Shown here piece after piece: positions 32,541 to 43,800 of a stretch of 64,000 nucleotides of DNA (the first letter of the stretch is position 1; each line of letters starts with the position of its first letter). Under the pieces are notes generated by a model, which saw nothing but the letters and a program-made list of their open reading frames with translations, was not told where the DNA came from and did not search any database. This DNA is from Trachythela sp. YZ-2020 (Eukaryota; Cnidaria; Anthozoa; Malacalcyonacea; Clavulariidae), in contig JADLSH010000193.1 of assembly GCA_016169945.1 (NCBI GenBank), positions 1,674,001-1,738,000 on the forward strand, given 5' to 3'. The translations under genes and the position numbers were made by a program.

Positions 32541-32826
32541 TTACAACTTCGCGATGTGTAACTTGATTGATATGGAAGCCATTATCATGGTGTGAAGGAA
32601 GAGACTCTATGATGTTTCTTATATATATAGTGTCATAGCTGTTATCGTCATCTTCGGCACTCATACCAATTGTGCGCTCTGCCGTAGACGTAAAATGAGA
32701 GTTTAGTTTGTCAGGGTGTATGATGATCCTCTGCGGCACTGGATGCAGGATACGATGGATTATTTTCCATACTTCTTTGGGTTTCTTCGATGAAAGCATT
32801 TTTTGCGTATAACGCCTTTTTGACAA
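32458..32826 (-). pseudogene. LINE ORF2 linker between endonuclease and RT
   Basis: KKPKEVWKIIHRILHP, PDKLNSHFTSTAERTIG and CSTGPDHIPAKIIKISIN (the start of the RT fingers) run in order. A frame change around 32460-32540 passes into the RT frame. Confidence 0.75.
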
Positions 32827-32877
32827 TCTTGATTAGACTTTTAAGGCGATTGCGAGCTGAATGAAAATACTCCCATG

Positions 32878-33432
32878 TTAGGCAGTCCTTATTTTTTTTG
32901 CTGCAGCCTGTAAACTCTTTCTTTGTTCTTGTAGCTCTTGAATAGCGGGATCTTTAAGCCAGGGTGCAGGGGGTCGCGTGATTTTGGTTCGTCTTAAGGG
33001 TGCGTGTCTTTCAATGCATTCTGTGACAAAAGAATTGAGAATATCAAGTTTATCCTCTGTATCAGAGACCCCATAGATGGTGGAAAAAGGTAAAGTTTTG
33101 AAATCTTCAACAAATTTCAATTGATTGAAACTCTTTTCATATCTTATATACTTGTACCTTGTTTGAAATCTCGTGACTTTAATATTGATACAGGTATAGA
33201 CAGCGTCATGGTCACTGACCAGAGGGCAAGGTAAAACATCAGTATGTGAAATACGTGTAGGTGAATTGGAAGTGATGTGGTCTATAAGTGTAGAGGATTT
33301 GTGCGTTGTTCTAGTTGGTGTTTGAACATGCTGCTGAAGATTCAAAGACGAGAGTATATCCAAATATTGAGTTGTCAATGGTTTAGGTCGTCCAAGAAGA
33401 TCTATATTAAAATCACCCGTCGTCACAATCAA
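32878..33432 (-). pseudogene. LINE AP endonuclease, C-terminal half
   Basis: VTTGDFNIDLLGRPKPLTTQ (catalytic GDFN), STLIDHITSNSP and VSDHDAVYTCI (SDH motif with the catalytic His) are all present, so the nuclease motifs are conserved. Downstream RTKITRPPAPWLKDPAIQEL leads towards the RT. It is followed by a stop and shift near 32870. Confidence 0.85.
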
Positions 33433-33630
33433 ACCATCCCAGCTAGCTGTTAGATACCCGAGTAGATTCTCGAACTGTTCGAGCCAGTCAGAATAATTAT
33501 GTTAACATCTTTTCAGAGCGATAAATTGTTCCAACCAGTAGCTTGCTGTGCTTATTTCTGCCTGGAAACTCAAGCCACAGATGTTCCAGACGGGGCTCTT
33601 TCGCTTCGAAGTCTTTTCTTCGACGATAAT

Positions 33631-34185
33631 TCAAGCGTTCACTAATATATCTCCAACGCCTCCACCTCTGACTGAGTTTCGGTATCTAAACTCACAGTTA
33701 TAACCGGGTATGTTTACGTGCTGAAGTAACAGTGGATTATCTTTTAACCAAGTTTCACTCATGCAGATTACGTCGAAAGGATATTGGTTGATGGTTAAGA
33801 CAAGTTCGTCAAAAGTAGAAACCATGCTTTGTGTATTAAGGTGCATCAATTTTAGATGTTTCGGTCTGGCACTGAGAAACTGCATGTGCTTCAATTGTTC
33901 ATTTTGATCAAGATTTATATATTGAGTAGCGGGATATCCCGAATCAGATGCTAAACTATCGTTGTGTGTATGATAAGGCAGTTCTGTCCACAGGCATCTA
34001 GAACAAATGAAACACGTTGAAATGGTTCTGGTGTCACTTTTAAGAGCATATTTTGCGTGGAATAGGTTGAAACAAGACGTACAGTTGATTTTTGCGTATT
34101 GTTTTCTCGCATTCGTGACATTTGCGCCTTTGAATTGGGCCTGGATTAACTTCGATATCCCACTACAAGTCAGCTGTATTCGCAA
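33631..34185 (-). pseudogene. LINE ORF2 N-terminus: Cys-rich finger and endonuclease start
   Basis: A finger-like arrangement CTSCFNLFHAKYA...CFICSRC (residues about 35-65) precedes LKLMHLNTQSM, ICMSETWLKDN and GYNCEFRYRNSVRGGGVG, the first motifs of the AP endonuclease fold. The first codon is a non-ATG, so the real start is unresolved. The frame is lost after GGGVG and continues in the next segment. Confidence 0.8.
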
Positions 34186-34195
34186 ACAAGCAACG

Positions 34196-34624
34196 CTATT
34201 TGCATAATATGGACAAGGACGACGAGATCTCGGGGTAATAGTCTCTTGGGGTAACAGGTCCGTATATTCGTATGCAAAAATTTAATTCTGACTCGTCTTT
34301 TGAAATCCACGAAGGAGATTTAGATTTCTTGAAGATATTAGTAATTTCAACATAGTAAAAGGAAGATTTCACGTCCAGACTTATGACCGTAAATTGCTGG
34401 ATGATCTTGTGATTTTCGTGATATCCATCCGCGTCTCCAAGATGCAGCAGAGGTCGCAGAATCGACTTGATCGGCTTGACTGCATCTTCGTTAGTGTAAG
34501 TTGGGTGAGAGACAAGCGATGAATTCTCGTTAAAACTCGCGTAGTTCTCTTCCAGACGTACGACAGGGGTGCGTTGTGTACTTGCATAATCAATTCTATG
34601 GTCAATTTTCCAAAAGGATATATA
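34196..34624 (-). CDS. Open frame without ATG, just upstream of the LINE
   Basis: From a stop at 34625-34627 to the TAG at 34196-34198 a 142-codon minus frame is uninterrupted: KIDHRIDYASTQRTPVVRLE, ...SLDVKSSFYYVEITNIFKKS..., RIYGPVTPRDYYPEISSS. It has no initiator near its beginning and no family I recognise. Its end lies about 10 bp from the LINE ORF2 frame, so it could be the end of a LINE ORF1 or an exon. Confidence 0.35.
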   Translation of the reverse strand, partial: YISFWKIDHRIDYASTQRTPVVRLEENYASFNENSSLVSHPTYTNEDAVKPIKSILRPLLHLGDADGYHENHKIIQQFTVISLDVKSSFYYVEITNIFKKSKSPSWISKDESELNFCIRIYGPVTPRDYYPEISSSLSILCK

Positions 34625-34627
34625 CTA

Positions 34628-35509
34628 GCAAGAAAGGCAGAAGAAAACCCAAAAACACGGAGCTCGTAAAAACGTGTGTTGACTGCATGAACCCCCGCTC
34701 CAGAACCCCCCCCCCTCTGTATACTACTAGTAGTCCCTTAGGTAGTTGATTTCCAAGGGGCCGTTTACAAAATATAGTAACAAATACGCTAGGTTTCAAT
34801 ACGATACTCGATAGGCAGTCGGAATAGAAAACAAGCTTTACTACTGCTCAGGCTATGAATGCTGCTGTACGTATAAAATGTAGTGAAATCGCCAAGATGG
34901 AGTCATTAGTATTACTGACTTACCTATGTTAACATGTTTGCAACAGAAATACAATCCCAGCGTAGGGAATCTAGGGAATATAGCCCGTGGCAAGGGTACC
35001 AATTTCACTCGGCTATTTACAACCGGGGGAAAAGGAAGGCTAGTGAAGCAAAAAGTCCATCCAATGTCGTGGCGCATGACAATGTTTTCATGGTTCATGG
35101 TGCATGGGTGGTCATTCCATTGATATGGCGTAATGTCAGGAGTAGAATGAGTGAGATTTTATAACCATATGAGAAAATGGTATAAAGAAAATTAGCAGTG
35201 AAGCATATTTATTCGCTTTACTTAAAATGTTAAGAAATTGCGAAATACTCAGAAATAAGACATGCATGGCTACAAGCATTAGGCCAAAGACAAAGTAATT
35301 TGCATTTTTTGCATTTATTGGTTTGGAAAAATGTTGCCTTTATATACATGCACCGCTTTATACCATTTCATCTCAGTGTGGGTGTGAGTTTCTTAGATTA
35401 TGTACCCCATTCTATAGTTTAAAAATTCATAATTTAAAGGCGAGCAGCTAAATAAGTTCACTCAAAAATTTAATTTCAAAGACGACGTTTTTGACAAAGC
35501 GAACCAAGT
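34628..35509. other. No gene recognised
   Basis: AT-rich, with a C-run near 34700. Nothing identifiable. Confidence 0.4.
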
Positions 35510-35925
35510 TCCTAGATTATTTGCGACTGTAACAGGACTAACTTTTGCGCAACCAACCGTAGGTGTTCAATATTTACTTTCGATAGTTGTTGTTTAGTTG
35601 CATAGGCATGAGCATTAGGGAGGTGCGATTTTATTATCTGAAACTGTTTACTGGAATATATGGTAAATAGCAGTGGTCCTAAACGAGAGCCTTGCGGAAC
35701 GCCATGATCCAATGCGAAACTGTAGAGCCTAAATGGCATCATATGATTATGCATTTGTTCAAAAACAGCTCGCTCGGTTAATTTCGATACGAACTGCAGA
35801 TTACTCATTGGACGAAGATTACAAAATTCCAAGTTTAAACCAACGTTCTTTAGCAGTGGAGTGACTAATGCTTCTTTCCATTCTTCACCAATACTGTTGG
35901 CATAGGGTCTAGTGCACACGACTTT
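35510..35925 (-). pseudogene. LINE RT fragment with large internal deletion
   Basis: EEWKEALVTPLLKNVGLNLE, FCNLRPMSNLQFVSKLTERA and VFEQMHNHM jump directly to FALDHGVPQGSRLGPLLFTI and LPNAHAYA. The stretch carrying the first catalytic Asp (about 80 residues) is missing, so the copy is dead. Confidence 0.8.
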
Positions 35926-35944
35926 TCAGCTGACTTTTGGATTA

Positions 35945-36121
35945 AAGATTATAGAAAATGCTTAAGGACAAAAAGTGATAAAAGATGTAAAAAACACACG
36001 ATCTAAGGGCCTGTTCGTATAAGCTTGCTTGGCTGGGAAGCTCACCCATGTCGGATGCATTATTCTTGTGTTCATATGATTGTATTTATTCCATCTAATA
36101 TCCCGCCTCGGTGGGATGAAG
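35945..36121. repeat. Inverted duplicate of 38328-38495
   Basis: Complementary to 38328-38495 over about 165 bp. The match includes both the end of the TTA-target MITE (AAGGGCCTGTTCGTATAAGC) and the non-element DNA beyond it (TTGTCCTTAAGCATTTTCT). It therefore arose by genomic duplication after the MITE inserted, not by transposition of the MITE alone. Confidence 0.8.
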
Positions 36122-36199
36122 AGAGCTACTTTGTAGATGTAGAGCTACTTTGTAGATATGCTTCAATCAACCCATTATTATTATACAGATTCCTTAATC

Positions 36200-37015
36200 G
36201 TAAATTGTGAAGGCGCCCGAAAAAAGAATTGTCGCGGCAAATTGAAAACAACGTTTTGGAGCACATTTCGACTCTAAAGGAACAAGGGACGATTATGCAG
36301 GTCATGAGGCAGGTATCACCAACGAAACTTATAAGTTTGTGGCACAAAATCACGGTCTCGATGCCCAGGAACATATATGTCTTCATAAGGAAAGCTTTAA
36401 TATTTAGCCTGCCAAATAACTCAAATCTGAAACGTTGGGGTAAAGTGGAGTCTCATTCCTGTGGTCCATGTGGACCTCAACGACAAACCCAGCTTCATGT
36501 TGGAGAATTGTCAAATTGCCGCGACAGAAGGCCGATACACATGGCGTCACGATTCCATTCTGTTTACTCTACTCCAGTTTCTAAGCCAGCTTAGCATACA
36601 TGGTTTCGAAATATACGGTGATCTAGATGGTTATCGAAGGACAAGCGAAATCTTTCAGACTTTTCGGCAAGACATCGCCCTAATAAAGAACGGCGTCCTA
36701 TATGCCATAGAACTTACATGTTGCTTCCAAACGAATGCGGAGAAATCGAGAGAATATAAGCAAACAAAATACAGGACATTACAACAAGATAGTAAAAAAA
36801 GATGGAGACGATTTCAATTCTTCTCGGTCGAAATAACTTCTCTTGGAATTGCAATGTCTCACTTTGAAGATATAAAAGTGTTATTTAAGGGAACTAATAT
36901 TAACTTTCAGAGGATGATCTCCAAGTGCATGGAAGTGGCCATGAGGACTTCCTTCTATATTTATATACGGCGGAACAAAGAATGGACGAACCCTAATTTA
37001 CTTAAATTTTACTAA
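36200..37015 (+). pseudogene. Restriction-like endonuclease C-terminal domain of an R2/NeSL-type retroelement
   Basis: The upstream frame ends KRWGKVESHSCGPCG...QTQLHV, a CCHC knuckle (CGPC...H...C). After a one-base loss at about 36510 it continues in the frame reading LENCQIAATEGRYTWRHDSI (conserved RHD), then QDIALIKNGVLYAIELTCCF, matching PD-x12-E with Pro replaced by Gln. KRRWRRFQFFSVEITSLGI and RRNKEWTNPNLLKFY end it at the stop at 37015. The knuckle plus PD-x12-14-E pattern defines the restriction-like endonuclease of site-specific LINEs (family knowledge). No RT precedes it: an isolated 3' relic or a domesticated domain. It converges with the MED1 3' end. Confidence 0.7.
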
Positions 37016-37391
37016 TGTACACAAGTATGAACTTTTAATTGCCTGTTTGTCTCAGTGGACTGCCCTGCGTTTACGCAGGAGATAAACACTTGAGTTATTT
37101 TATTACTATAGCACATATTAGCTATAGTTTTGTTTTAGTTAGTAATCTCGATATCTTGTATAATTATATAGTTGTTAGCAATAAATCTTGTTTCCATTAT
37201 TATTAATGCATGCACATCGCTCTCAGTAAGAGGTTGAATATATCTGAATGTCTGAGTATCATCCAGTTCTAGGTCTGCTGGTTAATCATCACGAGCACTT
37301 TGATCCGGTTGAACTGCCTCGATATCTGTGCGAATTACTTCAATTTTCTATACGATGTCATTACCTAAATCTACCTTGTGAGCAATCTTAC

Positions 37392-37415
37392 AAGCAAGTC
37401 GCAAGCAAGCAAGCC

Positions 37416-37503
<88 letters not shown>

Positions 37504-37565
37504 GCAAGCAAGCATGCAAGCAAGCATGCAAGCAAGCATGCAAGCAAGCAAGCCGCAGGCAAGCC

Positions 37566-37605
<40 letters not shown>

Positions 37606-37650
37606 GCAAGCAAGCAAGCGCAAGCAAGCAAGCAAGCATGCAAGCAAGAC
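37392..37650. repeat. (AAGC)n microsatellite with ATGC/CGC variants
   Basis: About 65 tetranucleotide units with interspersed CATGCAAG and CCGCAAG. It lies within 100-350 bp beyond the MED1 stop codon, so probably in its 3' UTR. The unit lacks stop codons on both strands, producing spurious (SKQA)n and (LACL)n frames. Confidence 0.95.
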
Positions 37651-37724
37651 CTGGTGTTTTCCTCAAAGGCAAAAACAATTGAATATCTTTCATCTTACTT
37701 TTATAGCGCGGTGCACTTTCTTGA

Positions 37725-37840
37725 CTAGCTATCACTTCCTCCAGTATTTCCTAAGCCCCATTCATCGCCCGTCTGCGATGCAGATGCCAATAATGTGTCC
37801 AGATCAAATGTCGGGTCGATATCAAAACCGCCCGTCATAG
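37725..37840 (-). CDS. MED1: MED1 exon 18 (stop codon)
   Basis: Encodes MTGGFDIDPTFDLDTLLASA then SQTGDEWGLGNTGGSDS and a TAG at 37725-37727. Acceptor CTTGTAG. It joins exon 17 in frame and repeats the DPTFD motif of that exon. Confidence 0.85.
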
Positions 37841-40800
37841 CTACAAGTAAGAAAAAGTAAGAAATTATCGTGAGCCTTTCGTTTTTAATAAATCAATTAG
37901 AATTTACCTCCTCAGCTTCGTATACAAAATTGCCCATTTTAGGGCCTGTTCATATGAGCCCAACTAATCGGGAAACTCGCCTGAGTGAAAACCGCATGTC
38001 ATTGTTAATGGATATAAAAATCGTTGTGTGTTCATATGAGAGACGAGCCAGCCCGGTTAGGTGAGATCTCACCTTGCGTTAGGTGGGATCTCAGTCAAGT
38101 GGGATAACATTTTCCATATGAATGTTTCATCCAACCTAACCGGGAACACATTTTTTGCTGATTTTGACCTATTATTGAGCGGCGTAGTTGCAAAATATGA
38201 ACAAGAAAAATAGACATTATTAATATATAGACATAAAAGCAAAGACTATTATCAAAAGTCGTAACGCAACGTACAGTTTATTCCATCACAAAAAAAAGTA
38301 TTTCGAAGGCGCCATGTTTTCGTCATTTCATCCCACCGAGGCGGGATATTAGATGGAATAAATACAATCATATGAACATAAGAATAATGCATCCGACATG
38401 GGTGAGCTTCCCGGCCAAGCAAGCTTATACGAACAGGCCCTTAGATCGTGTGTTGTTTACATCTTTTATCACTTTTTGTCCTTAAGCATTTTCTCTTTCA
38501 TATAAAACAAAGAGTAATAAAATGTGTAAACATCACATGATCTGACAAGGCGATTTGTATGGCTTAGATTAGTGCAATTATATTGGAATACAGTGCCAAA
38601 AATAGTAATACACGCACGTGGCAAGCGCTTAAACAGGAAGGAACGTTGATATAAGTTTTGACTTCTGACAGTTATAAACTTCTATTCAGTTGTTGTCATT
38701 CAAATCAGTTTAAATGAGCTCTATTTATTTCGCATGTGACACATGCATGCACATGACTATGAAATTAGTTCTTCATAATTTTCACAAGGAAAAAAATTCA
38801 TTCGCACACAAATCCTCAATGAAAATCAAGCATTTGTAAAAATCATGCCTACACCAAAACGTTAAATGGATAGCTTCAGTGGTGGATTTATATGATATGG
38901 GGAATGGCTCTGTTGACCAAAAAATTAAATTTATCATACTTTTAAACGTTTGAGCTATTCAAAATGTGTTACGAGTCTTAGACCAATCTTTTTTCTAATT
39001 CAAGGAAACACTAGTTCAAAATACCCAATATTTATTGAATTTGATACTTTGATTGAATAAACAAATTCCGAATTAAAAAAGCAATCAAATATTCAAATGT
39101 GGGAAAAATTTCCATTTTCTCTTTGACATAATTACACAGTGCAGGCGGTGTGCTCGCCTGCTCAATCATAATGATATATCTTTCACTTATTTACATTGAA
39201 GCTGAACAGAGCTGTCGATGCCGTGGCATAGGTGCATGATAGAGTAAACTTTTATAAGAAAAAAGGATACCTGACGTTGAGGATGTGGAAGCACCAGGTT
39301 CATAAACATTACTAATATCAAAACCACTGACATCTGACGTCACACTGCCTACACCTGCAGCATCGATCTCCGCTTCAATATCAAACGTTGGATCTGAACA
39401 AAATTGATATTATGACATGATAAACTAAAACGGTAACCCCGTTGTATCACTATTCACATCAATGCTCACGCATGCTTACGCATTTGCACATACAATATTA
39501 TGATATTCTGGGGTATGGTTAGGTTGTGATAGCCAGTAGCTTATTGTCACCATCTATCTTTCCTAAAACATTAAAGGAATATTTACCCAATCCTGTATCA
39601 AATCCATAAGTTTCCTCAACATCAAGACCACTAGGTGAGCTTGTTGCACCCCCCGGAAGTGTTTGAAAAATGCCTTCAACATCAGTATTTCTTGATGTTC
39701 CAGAGACACTAGTGCTGACTGCACCCGGCAGAAATGCTGTAGTATCAACATCAGTGAATGAAACTGACACCGGGGGGAGTAAATCTACTGGTAGAGGCGC
39801 AGCGGAGATAAGCAGCTCTACACTACTACTTTGTGGAAATGGAACGGTTGATAACATATCGCCACTTTCAGCAGTAAACCCCCCCGTATCGAATGGTACC
39901 GCGAACTGAGTAGCAGCAGGTGTATTGTCAATTACGGGGGGAGGTTCTAGTTTACTATCTTTCGGTGTCTCAATGATGTAATTACTGGCAACTTTTTTAA
40001 TCTTCAGTTTGATAGGTGGAGGTTTCATGGGTGGTGGCTGGGGTTGTTGTTCTATTCCTTTGCTCGGGACTGAAATATTCTCTGTGGGGAACGGTTCATG
40101 TTCCTTGCCCTGGTTAGCTTGGAACACAAATGGAAAATTAGAAGCCGAGGGTGACGGTGTTTGAAGTATATTTGGTAAGGTGGGTGATGGTGACAGAAGG
40201 GGGAGTACCAACCCTGGGTTGACACCCGGGAGTGTGGGGGTTGTATCAGAGCTTGCAATCATGCATGCGAGCAGATTATAAGCACTGGACTGAGGAGGCA
40301 CTTGTCTTGAATGAATGTCCGGGGTTCGAATAAACGTCGAGTCGGTTTCGTCCACATCAACCACCATCGGTGTTTCATTGTTGGCTTGCATGTTTCTCGC
40401 TTTTTTGAAAATATATTTCATAGTCACTGGAATTGACAGACATCTATAGTAGGAGTGAAAGCAATGGATTTGTAAGTTGGTAATAACTGGAATCATTGTA
40501 TGAAATTTGATATCCATACCCTATAAGTATGGAAACATTTTTAGTAATCTTTTACATATTTTTGGTTACATATGTGACATCAAAAGGTTTTGCTTTTCAT
40601 TCAAGGTACATTCAAACTTCTCATCTTCAAAGGAATACGTAAATAGCGCAAATAAATAATTATACATTGATAATTGGAAATTTAATGTCCATCAAATGAA
40701 TATAGATCTCAACAACTTTTTAGAGTGATGGCCAACATGCATTTTCGCTGTCTGCGCGGTTTCAGAGATGAAAACTAGTAACCGACCAACAGTACAGTAT

Positions 40801-43800
40801 ATAAATGCATTCGTAGGGAAAATATAATTTCTGAAATTTCTACGGAAATTCTCGTTCCAAATTACGAATATATTTCCTTCTTGAAGCACCCGATTAATTT
40901 ACTTACTTCTGTATAACCCTTGAGACATAGCCACGATCGTAAAAAGCAGTTTTACGTGGGTTGAACCTCACTCCAATACTGCAATCTGGTTTCACTTGAA
41001 ACTCAACTAGAAATTCATCAAAATAAATGCATGTAGTTGATATTGCAGTATTTTATTCAGTCTGGAAGATTGAGACGTGCCATAAATACTCGGGGAATAT
41101 ATTTTCTGTAGTAGGTTTTAATTGAAACGTTGAACGCGACGTCAAAATTATGTACTTGCAGTTAAACAGGACGAAAATTATAAAAATTCTAGCTCAATTA
41201 GTAGCTTGAAAAATTATTTCTAATCAAATCTAGCTGCTCTTAAAAGAGAAATTATCTGATTCTTAGTGAGTGTGACCTGGTGATAGGCCTGTTTTGGTTC
41301 TTTTTTCGTGTGACAAAAATGATGATGATGATGATTGACTGATATGTCGTGGCTCCGTGCTCAAATAAGGGAAAATAATTAGTTAATATACCTGAGTCAA
41401 GGCGAAGTACGTTCACCAGACTTCTGCCCGAACGCAATTAGAATGAATTTAGACTCGCTAGAAAAGACTCGGATCGGTCTTGCGCAAATGTGAATGCAAC
41501 GGACTGGTTTTACGCTCAAGATGGGTTAGTGGTTTACCGTGGTTATGCCGATGCAGGCTTTTAGCCAAGATTCTGAAAGAGGAAGGGATTATGTCCCCAG
41601 AGAAATATTTTGATGTTTTATTCCATAAATTTGCATTTCCTGCATTTTGAGAGCAAAATTTATAGGTCCTAAATCAATGTTTTTAATAATGTATAATGAA
41701 CCAGTACGCAGCGTAGTTTTATAACATGCTTACATGCGGATATTGATTAAAATATAAATTGAAATTATATGAATGAGACATTTTCATTCAACCACGTACA
41801 CCGTATATATTACTTCTAAAATTCATTAATTATTCATAAGCAAAATACAAAGGAAACTCATGACCCGTAGCGGATCTATATATTTGATATAGACTTGCTC
41901 AAATTTTCTCCTTCAATTTTTACAGCGTAGATAACATCAATCTTCAAAATTCCAACGCCAGTGAGCGTATACAAAACGAGTCATTTTAGAAGTCATATAC
42001 AAACCTTGCAGTTCGGCCTTTATCAGATCTAAAACACTCGGCTGCGCCTCGATGTTTTAAATCAGATAAAGACCTCTCGCGCGGTTTGTATATATTACTT
42101 ATATATTTAGGCAAATCATTAAGAAAAATTTCCTTTTCCCTCAAAATTTTTGGCGTCCATTTTCCATTTTAGGGACGCCTGGCCGATGTAATTGTCAACA
42201 GTGTAAATTGTTAGCAGTGCACAGAGTAAAGCACTCGCCTGTAAAATTCAGTCTGTTGTATCAAAAGTTCTACCCAGTGAACTCTAAAGGGACTGGAACG
42301 ATAAGTTGGCCGCCATCTTTGAAGCCTTCGGATGAAAATGTTTGACTGAATTTTCCACTCCTCGAAACTCTCCCTAGTCCTTGCATTTTGCCCGAGCGGT
42401 TCCCGTAAGGTTCCCGCTCTTAGGTTGAAATTGGCTTCAACCAGTCATAGGACTTTATCATAGGAGTTAGTATAAATTCCAGTTAATGTAGAATTCACTG
42501 GTCCTACCACACAGGTCCAGGTAAAAACAGTTAAAAACCAGTCCTATAGTGACAAAGTGTGTGAACGCAGCATTAAAATCATAGAGCTGGACCAGGCGTT
42601 CTCTTCGAGTTACTAACACCTTTAATGAGTTCGTTTGTGGTGAGTATAATGTGTTTAATCAGGAAAGATCATAATGCGGATATATACCTGACGCTAAACT
42701 TGAAGTGATAGGTTCTTCAAATGTAATCACGACAACAAAAGGATTGGATGTACTGACATCAAAACATGGACCATTGTATTCTTCTTGACCTAAATCGAAA
42801 TTACAACATACTAAAGATTAGACACAAGTTTTAGATCAAAGCGGGAAGCAATGAAAAATGTGATATTGTATACTCCTATGGGCTAGTCATAGTTTAATTA
42901 TAATTGTTGTTACGCTGGTTTGTTTGCAGTTTAATAATTGGATATTGGTTTGTTTTGCTAGTAAAGGATGTATATATGAACTCAGGATACATTAGTAACT
43001 GCCACATGGAGATTGAACGCGAATGCTTTCCAATGCTAGCCCGACGCTCTGCCAATTGAGCTAAGGGAACATGGGTTTAAAGCTAAGGCGTTTACTGGGG
43101 GCGGCTGCAAAAGAAGTAGTGAAGAGGTTCAAAACAGGCCCCAGGTAATTAATACGGCGGTTGACTGTTGTAAAACTACCTGAAAAATACAATGAGAACT
43201 TCGACGTTTCGAGCGAAGGCCCTTCGTCTGGAAGTTAGTAGAATGGGTCGGGGGGGAAACATGTGCTTTTATAGTGAATACAAAAGCGATCACATGACAA
43301 AAAATAAACCAATCAGATGGATTTAATCAAAACAAACTATAAACAAAATATAAGGTAATTAAGCCGTGTAATTAAGGTAATTAATTACCCAGGTAATTAA
43401 GCCGTGTACCAGGAAGGGTACATGATTTTAGTCAGATATGTACTGTAGTACTGTACGTGTCGGTTTGTTCAAGTCGTTGTATTCAGTAGCAAGAGAAATA
43501 TTATGGTTGCCCATGCAGGGACGAGGAGAAAATGCCTATATGCGTCGCTTACCATTATCTTGTACGGTTTGTGACGAGAGAACACTGGTGAGTATTTGAT
43601 TGTATACTAACTGTTGTCGGAGGAGCTGAAAACGAGGAATAAAAGAATACGTTATAATTCACCAACAATTTTTGAAGGATTAGTCTTGGTTTTAAAACGT
43701 AAGTTCCCAAGTTTGATGCAAAAATATTTGAAACAAAAAAGCGCAATGAAAGACCTTACGTCGCAGTTTATCCAGAACTACACCCTGCTAAAATTCGTAC

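Larger units (their letters stand above)
30940..34198 (-). mobile_element. Nearly full-length APE-type LINE (minus strand)
   Basis: Reading 34185 to 31356 gives a finger-like region, AP endonuclease and reverse transcriptase in the canonical order, with about four frame lesions. The 3' end near 30945 shows AAATAAATCATTATTATTAT, a short ATT-type tail. The upstream boundary is unclear because another open frame ends at 34196. Confidence 0.85.

Noticed and set aside
37378..37840. Several long frames encoding (ASKQ)n or (LACL)n on both strands
   Set aside because: They are by-products of the stop-free AAGC tetranucleotide repeat; all are open because of the period, not selection.
40444..40517. 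Start of the large MED1 frame at 40517 as an initiator methionine
   Set aside because: Phase and homology place a splice acceptor at 40444-40445 with exon 15 upstream; the extra codons are intron.
43003..43075. Functional tRNA-Ala gene
   Set aside because: Although A box and AGC loop are present, the anticodon stem does not pair and the B box is degenerate.
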